Below, piece by piece: positions 6,028 to 10,500 of a stretch of DNA of 10,500 bases. The stretch covers positions 1 to 10,500 of the forward strand of contig CAYONQ010000084.1 of the NCBI GenBank assembly GCA_964405375.1, read 5' to 3'. Under the pieces are notes generated by a model. That model was not told the DNA's origin. It saw only the letters and a list, made by a program, of their open reading frames with translations, and searched no databases. How positions within the stretch are numbered: position 1 is the stretch's first letter; every line of letters starts with the position of its first letter. Source of the stretch: CAYONQ01 sp964405375 (GTDB taxonomy: Bacteria; Planctomycetota; Phycisphaerae; Sedimentisphaerales; Anaerobacaceae). The position numbers were made by a program, and so were the translations under genes.

Positions 6028-6060
6028 ACTCGGGTCACCCGTCCCGAGCTTGCCGAAGTG
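6028..6060. repeat. Inverted repeat resembling a dispersed intergenic element
   Basis: CTCGGG (6029-6034) and CCCGAG (6043-6048) form a 6-bp stem around TCACCCGT. On the minus strand the block continues as CTTCGGCAAGCTCGGGACGG, close to a motif of the form CTTCGACAAGCTCAGG that I know as a recurrent intergenic element in many bacterial genomes. Only one copy is in this window, so the assignment is tentative. Confidence 0.4.
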
Positions 6061-6061
6061 T

Positions 6062-6100
6062 CGGAGGACTGAAGAGTCTCTTTCTAATGCCAGTCCTCCG
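6062..6100. repeat. Perfect 10-bp hairpin downstream of the lyase gene
   Basis: CGGAGGACTG (6062-6071) and CAGTCCTCCG (6091-6100) are exact reverse complements around a 19-nt loop. On the minus strand the hairpin begins 28 nt after the lyase stop codon. No T-tract follows on that strand, so it is more likely a 3'-end stabilising or processing structure, or part of a repeat, than a Rho-independent terminator. Confidence 0.7.
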
Positions 6101-6128
6101 GCCTTTACCACCAGCCGTTCAATACCCC

Positions 6129-9100
6129 TCAATAAATTGTCACCTCCTGTGTCGCCAGGTCAATGTCAACGCTTATTGTCCCGCTGGCTGTGGTTATGGT
6201 CAGTTCAATATCTGTCCCGACAATCGATGAATAATCAATCGTGCAGGCCGAGTCGGTGTTTCTCCTCGGGTGCAGAACCGTTACCAGCAGGTCTGAGCCC
6301 GTGCTGTCGAAACCGGCCAGTATGTAAGTTCCACTGACGCTCGTGCTGATGGATTGAGTGTGAACGAAATGGGTATCCATCCGCACATCACTGTTTGAGA
6401 CGGTGTAGTAATCACCGCTTCCGCTGGCGGAGCCCTCGTACCGCATTCTCCACCGGTAATAACCTGATGCAGTTGAGTTAGACTCAAGCTCATCGACAAT
6501 CACAACAATATCCGGCTTGATATAGATAAAGTGGCGCAGGAATTTGGTCAGGTCGCCGCCGTTGTCGAAGTGCTCGCGATAGATGTTCTCCGCATCACCG
6601 ATGATGTAATCGTATTCCGTCGTGCTCTCGGCCTTGATTATGGCACTCGTCGCCCCTGCATTGAAGACCTCATCTCTGTCAAACCAGCTTGAGCCGCTGG
6701 TGTAGGTATCGCCAAGCTGGCCGGACGCACCGATAGTGCCGGTTCCTGCAAGCATAGTGCTGTGATAGTATGTCCATTTTGGTTTTGAGTAGGCGTCATC
6801 GGTTGCCAGCCGCTGACCGTAAGCATAGACGTTGAAATGCTGAACGTCGGGATGTCCGTGTCCGTTTACGATTTGGTGAAAACTTGTCATCTCGTCATAT
6901 AGCGCCTGAACGGCGTGGCCGTGGAACGGCCCGCACTTAAAGCCCACCATAACCGCATCCGCATCCCAGCCGCTTCGGCTCGTAATCCAGCCGGTACTCT
7001 CAAAGTGCCTGTATGTGGGCAGATTGCCGTCGCTGGGCGCAGTGGAAGCAATCGTGTCATCGTACCATAACAGGCACGACCAGCCCATCCTGTCGCCGGT
7101 TCCTACTGCTCTGTCAAACATCTCCAGAGCCAACCACTGGTAATATGGCTCGTTATACTCGCTGGCAACGTTAAACATCTGATAAACAGGACCGTGACTG
7201 CCGTAGGTATAGCTTGATGTGTCTCCATAACGCATAATGTTGTCACCGGAGCTAAAGTCAGGCAGGTTGGAATAGAGAATGAAGCTGCCGATGTTTCTCA
7301 GCCATTCACTTTCTGCGTAAAAATCTCTTCCCAGAAGTTGTTTTGCCATTTTATCGAAATGCATCTGGAACTCCGTCATCAGCCCATAATAATTGTGTCC
7401 CTCGGTGGAGCTGCCGTCGTTGCCGCACACTCTAAAGGCCGCATCGAATATATTGTATGCCTTCCTTAACCAGCTCTCAGCCGCTGTTACTTCACCATAA
7501 AGGGCAAACCCCGCAGCAGACAGGCCGCCGTATTCCACCTGGCAGTGGTTTGCAAGGTAACGCTCTTTATGTGACGGACTGCCGTTTGCCATCTGGTTCG
7601 CAAAATAAGTTAACCCCCTCGTCCCTGACGAGCCGTTCAGTATCGTATTTCGCTGCGTGGGCGTCATATCGTTGTACAACCAGTCGAAAGCCAGTGAAAC
7701 TCCCATAAGACAGTGGCCGGCACCCAAGCTGCCATTACCGTCCCACTCCGAATAGTTACAAACCGTCGTCATCCAGCTTACCGCCTTATTTAAATACGCC
7801 GTGTTATCCGTCATCAGGTACGCCATAGCCAGCCACGGAACAGCGTCGCCGTCGCTGCGGGTGTCGCTTTCGCTGCCGGGATTATTTCTGGGACTGGAGC
7901 TAAGATAGCCATCCGCCTTGTTCTTGATAACAAGCCACATATCATTGTATATCCCGGAACTAATTTTGGATTTTAAGTCATTTACATCTGCCTGCGTTAA
8001 TAACAGACGCGGGTGCGCACCGTTAGCGGTAATAAAGTCATCAAAATGGTCTAATCTGTCGGGACTGTCCCACGGCTGAGCTATTACATTGTCCCATCCC
8101 AAATCGGCCACATCCGGGAAGACCGATGTCGTAAAGCTCCACACATCACCGGTTATCGTGCCGCCGGCGTTCTTCTCGTCAATCCGCCAGTAGTACGTAA
8201 CCCCCTCAGCCATAGTGCCGGGCTTAAAGGTCATACTTATCTGGCTGCCCTGGAACTCGCTTGCATCCGGCGTAGAATCCGTCCCGAAATACACATCGCG
8301 GCTGGTCGCATCAGAACCGGCCTTCCAGCTCAGATAGGCGGTTGTGGTTCTTATGTCTGCCGCCCCGTCCGACGGGTAGGGAATGCCGGCTTGACCGGGG
8401 CCGGTTGGTGTCGTCTCTGTTGTGAAGCTCCATACAACGCCGGTCGTCGTGCCGCTAGCGTTCTTCTCGTCAATCCGCCAGTAGTAAGTCGTGCTGACGT
8501 CCATAATACCGGGGTCGAAGTGGGTGCTTAGCTGATTGCCCTGAAACTCGCCTGAATCCGGCGTCGAATCCGTCCCGAAATACACATCATGGCTGGTCGC
8601 ACCGGCACCGGCAGTCCAGCTAAGATTAGCGCTTATGCTTACATCGGTCGCCGTATTTGACGGATTGGGATTACTCGCTTGGCCGGGCGGCGGTGGCATC
8701 GACTCCGTCGTAAAGCTCCACACATCACCGGTAGTCGTCCCGTAAGCGTTCTTCTCGTCAATCCGCCAGTAGTAGGTCGTACTGTAGCTCATTGTCCCGG
8801 GGTCGAAGGTAGTTCCCGGCTGATTGCCCTTGAACTCACCTGAATCCGGCGTAGAATCCGTCCCGAAGTACACATCATGGCTGGTCGCACCGGCACCCGC
8901 CGTCCAACTCAAGTCCGCATTTATACTTACACCTGTCGCCGTATTTGACGGACTGGGATTACTTGCCTGGCCCGGCGGCGGTGGCATCGACTCCGTCGTA
9001 AAGCCCCAGACATCGCCTTTGCACCTATCGTTGGAATCATTGACCTCATCAATCCGCCAGTAGTAAGCGGTTTCGTATTCAAGCCCGTTGGGGTCGTAAC

Positions 9101-10223
9101 TGGTAGCAGTCTGGTTGCCCATATACACGTTGGGGTCATCGACATCGGCGTCATTGACATCGTCGTAATCAGTGCCCAAGTACACATCGTGCGAGACAGC
9201 CCCATATCCCGGCGACCAGCTAAGGACAACATCCGGCTCAACATCTACCACCCCATCAGCAGGATAAGGATTAAACGCCTTCTCACCCATCCCTTGCTGA
9301 TAAAGCGGCCATATTTCTCCGGCAGTCAAAGCCCTGTCGTAAATCCGCACATCATCGGCTTTGCCGTTTAGATTACTTAAAAAGCTATCTTCTTCACAAT
9401 ATTCCCACTGACCACCGATAATTAACGGCTGAGCATCATTCCATATAGAAGATACCGACAGTGTGTCCGAATTATCTAACTGCCCGTCAATATACACTAC
9501 GGCCTCGCCCTGGTCGAAGGTACCTGCTATATGATGCCACTGGTCCAGTGTAACTGCGTTATTGCTCTCAATAGCATCAGTATAGTCTCCGGGGGAATAT
9601 ATACGCAATGTTAGCTTGCCGGTACTATCAGCAACCTTCATAACATATGCTCTTGAAGCCCCCGGCGAATTCGGCTCACCTGGACAGCTTGCACGTTTAT
9701 ATATTCCTGCATCTTGCCCGCCCCTGTTATAGAGCCAGAACGCAATACTAATCTCGCTGCTCGGTGTTAAAGAATCGTCATCCGGAATTTGAACGTAATC
9801 ACCATCACCGTCAAAATCAAGTGCACCGACTCCTATCCTGCCGGCGACCCAGTTAGGGTCGCCATAGAGCGTGCCGTGATTTCCGTAGCCGCTCGAGTCA
9901 TTCGCATCTGTCCCGCTGCCCTCGTCAAACTTCCACCAGCCGACAAGGTTGGAGTCGGTCGACTCTAACCAGTGCAGTGCAAACAGGCCGAAATCGTTAA
10001 AGTCAACCTTGCTGCTGTGGTCGATGTCGGCCCCGCCGCACCAGTCAGCCGCCGAGCAGCCGGTATTTAACCACCTGTCGGTGAGAACGTCGAGGTCGTT
10101 CCAATCGACATAGTTGTCCCCGTCGAGGTCGCCTGTAATCGCCGCAGCCGTGCCGCACAGCTCCAGAACCAATACAATCGCTACAAGCGCCGGACGCAAA
10201 GACACGGGAATCTTCTTTTTCAT
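6129..10223 (-). CDS. Secreted multidomain polysaccharide lyase, heparinase II/III-like, with dockerin-like, LamG and Fn3-like domains
   Basis: The 1,364-aa exported protein is predicted to cleave uronic-acid polysaccharides by beta-elimination. Domains, in order: signal peptide 1-28 (cut after GTAAA); a dockerin-type-I-like pair of calcium-loop repeats at about 32-91 (DLDGDNYVDWNDLDVLTDRW and DIDHSSKVDFNDFGLFALHW); a LamG/concanavalin-like domain at about 92-311 (LVGWWKFDEGSG to DDVRIYDRALTAGEI); four Fn3/Ig-like repeats at about 313-700; then the lyase, an alpha/alpha-toroid at about 735-1090 and a beta-sandwich to the end. Candidate catalytic or metal residues by family analogy are Asn892/His893 (LANHCQVEYGG), Tyr945/946 (STEGHNYYG) and the HGHPD cluster at His1122, His1124 and Asp1126 followed by FNVYAYGQRLATDDAY. 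The closest lyase family and the substrate (alginate, heparin-like or other) cannot be fixed by eye. ATG 10223 is preferred over GTG 10226 because AGGAG lies 7 nt upstream of the ATG. It has a strong promoter of its own and no partner gene inside the window. Confidence 0.87.
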   Translation of the reverse strand: MKKKIPVSLRPALVAIVLVLELCGTAAAITGDLDGDNYVDWNDLDVLTDRWLNTGCSAADWCGGADIDHSSKVDFNDFGLFALHWLESTDSNLVGWWKFDEGSGTDANDSSGYGNHGTLYGDPNWVAGRIGVGALDFDGDGDYVQIPDDDSLTPSSEISIAFWLYNRGGQDAGIYKRASCPGEPNSPGASRAYVMKVADSTGKLTLRIYSPGDYTDAIESNNAVTLDQWHHIAGTFDQGEAVVYIDGQLDNSDTLSVSSIWNDAQPLIIGGQWEYCEEDSFLSNLNGKADDVRIYDRALTAGEIWPLYQQGMGEKAFNPYPADGVVDVEPDVVLSWSPGYGAVSHDVYLGTDYDDVNDADVDDPNVYMGNQTATSYDPNGLEYETAYYWRIDEVNDSNDRCKGDVWGFTTESMPPPPGQASNPSPSNTATGVSINADLSWTAGAGATSHDVYFGTDSTPDSGEFKGNQPGTTFDPGTMSYSTTYYWRIDEKNAYGTTTGDVWSFTTESMPPPPGQASNPNPSNTATDVSISANLSWTAGAGATSHDVYFGTDSTPDSGEFQGNQLSTHFDPGIMDVSTTYYWRIDEKNASGTTTGVVWSFTTETTPTGPGQAGIPYPSDGAADIRTTTAYLSWKAGSDATSRDVYFGTDSTPDASEFQGSQISMTFKPGTMAEGVTYYWRIDEKNAGGTITGDVWSFTTSVFPDVADLGWDNVIAQPWDSPDRLDHFDDFITANGAHPRLLLTQADVNDLKSKISSGIYNDMWLVIKNKADGYLSSSPRNNPGSESDTRSDGDAVPWLAMAYLMTDNTAYLNKAVSWMTTVCNYSEWDGNGSLGAGHCLMGVSLAFDWLYNDMTPTQRNTILNGSSGTRGLTYFANQMANGSPSHKERYLANHCQVEYGGLSAAGFALYGEVTAAESWLRKAYNIFDAAFRVCGNDGSSTEGHNYYGLMTEFQMHFDKMAKQLLGRDFYAESEWLRNIGSFILYSNLPDFSSGDNIMRYGDTSSYTYGSHGPVYQMFNVASEYNEPYYQWLALEMFDRAVGTGDRMGWSCLLWYDDTIASTAPSDGNLPTYRHFESTGWITSRSGWDADAVMVGFKCGPFHGHAVQALYDEMTSFHQIVNGHGHPDVQHFNVYAYGQRLATDDAYSKPKWTYYHSTMLAGTGTIGASGQLGDTYTSGSSWFDRDEVFNAGATSAIIKAESTTEYDYIIGDAENIYREHFDNGGDLTKFLRHFIYIKPDIVVIVDELESNSTASGYYRWRMRYEGSASGSGDYYTVSNSDVRMDTHFVHTQSISTSVSGTYILAGFDSTGSDLLVTVLHPRRNTDSACTIDYSSIVGTDIELTITTASGTISVDIDLATQEVTIY
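8124..9284 (-). repeat. Four tandem Fn3-like repeats, 288-bp period
   Basis: The lyase gene holds four successive repeats, three of them exactly 96 codons long and the first about 100 because of an Asp-rich insert (DYDDVNDADVDDPN). Each contains SHDVYFGTD or a variant, then a strand ending FDPG, TTYYWRIDEKNA and GDVWSFTT. Repeats 2 and 3 share 82 of 96 residues by hand count, and long DNA stretches are identical, for example the block around 8691 and again 288 bp away at 8979. This indicates recent duplication or ongoing recombination between units. Confidence 0.9.
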
Positions 10224-10226
10224 CAC

Positions 10227-10366
10227 TTATCTCCTGATAATAGGGGGGCAGGGAAAGTCCGTCTGCCTCCTCCACGCTCTTATAATGATGTGTTTACTCC
10301 TGCAAAGGTAAGTAGCTGCACCCACAGCAGGGAGCAGACCACGTAAGCTATTTATTTACATCCAAC
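10227..10366 (-). promoter_or_regulatory. Structured 5' leader of the lyase gene
   Basis: Between the promoter and the lyase start lies a leader of about 140 nt. On the minus strand GTCTGC (10339-10334) is exactly complementary to GCAGAC (10266-10261), enclosing an inner CTCCCTGC (10334-10327) that can pair with GCAGGAG (10303-10297). A second CAGGAG (10236-10231) is the gene's own Shine-Dalgarno and can pair with the same CTCCCTGC or with a CCCTG about 10 nt upstream of it. No known riboswitch class is recognised. A control function is inferred from these pairings only. Confidence 0.35.
10231..10235 (-). promoter_or_regulatory. Ribosome binding site of the lyase gene
   Basis: AGGAG on the minus strand lies 7 nt before ATG 10223 and only 4 nt before GTG 10226. 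This decides the start in favour of the ATG. Confidence 0.75.
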
Positions 10367-10371
10367 ACCAT

Positions 10372-10400
10372 ATTGTACCAAAAGTCACCCACTATGTCAA
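10372..10400 (-). promoter_or_regulatory. Near-consensus sigma70 promoter of the lyase gene
   Basis: On the minus strand a perfect -35 TTGACA (10400-10395), a 17-nt spacer and -10 TACAAT (10377-10372) are visible. Transcription would start near 10365. This is the best promoter in the window. Confidence 0.8.
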
Positions 10401-10500
10401 CATTTACCACCTACCCCCCCTTACTTCGACATTCCCTCTTTGTCCCTCTGTGAAGATATGAAGAGAGGGCATCCTCAAGTATAATTCGGTAGATTATTAA
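10401..10500. other. Upstream edge of the lyase promoter, window end
   Basis: No gene is visible in the last 100 nt. CCCTCT (10444-10449) and AGAGGG (10464-10469) form a perfect 6-bp inverted repeat about 45-70 bp upstream of the -35 box, a possible operator-like site. A TATAAT at 10480-10485 on the plus strand lacks a matching -35 box. Confidence 0.3.

Noticed and set aside
5893..6132. A 79-codon minus-strand frame whose TTG start overlaps the lyase stop codon (TTGA), suggesting a coupled small gene
   Set aside because: It runs through the 10-bp hairpin, the dispersed-repeat-like block and the cold-shock terminator, has no ribosome site and no recognisable motif. Its open frame is better explained by GC-rich repeat sequence.
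10045..10275. 76-codon minus-strand frame starting in the lyase leader
   Set aside because: It overlaps the signal peptide and dockerin coding region in another frame, and the lyase frame has the motifs.

Overview
The window looks like a chromosomal segment of a Planctomycetota bacterium, probably of the Phycisphaerae/Sedimentisphaerales type. The strongest clue is the 1,364-residue secreted protein on the minus strand. It combines an N-terminal dockerin-like double repeat, a LamG-like domain, four copies of a 96-residue Fn3-like repeat containing 'TYYWRIDEKNA', and a heparinase II/III-like lyase domain. This is a style I associate with polysaccharide-degrading planctomycetes. A Kdo-8-phosphate synthase gene points to a Gram-negative-type outer membrane. 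The taxonomic call is inference from protein style, not from a marker gene.

Positions 56-4457 carry five genes on the plus strand. They are a YegS/DAGK-like lipid kinase, kdsA (metal-dependent type), a radical SAM protein of the TYW1-like COG0731 kind whose start lies 2 nt after the kdsA stop, a small unrecognised 74-aa protein, and a XerC/XerD-type tyrosine recombinase. kdsA and the radical SAM gene look co-transcribed. The lipid kinase is separated from kdsA by a 108-nt gap filled with a short inverted and direct repeat. The recombinase has all catalytic residues but carries an extra GC-rich segment of about 30 codons in its N-terminal domain. A bidirectional hairpin terminator follows it.

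Positions 4458-6128 hold a repeat-rich spacer, a minus-strand SYLF-domain lipoprotein with its own promoter, the orphaned Gly/Arg-rich tail of an RRM-type RNA-binding protein (a gene relic), and a plus-strand cold-shock-domain gene ending in a good terminator. The gap after it holds stable hairpins and what resembles a dispersed repeat.

Positions 6129-10226 are the minus-strand lyase gene. Upstream of it is a near-consensus sigma70 promoter (TTGACA-N17-TACAAT) and a roughly 140-nt leader that can form a long-range stem and may hide the ribosome binding site.

I see no CRISPR array, tRNA or rRNA, no transposase, and no clear defence or biosynthetic cluster. The points most worth following are the in-frame insertion in the recombinase, the structured leader and mosaic architecture of the lyase, the RNA-binding-protein relic beside the cold-shock gene, and the dense short repeats between genes.
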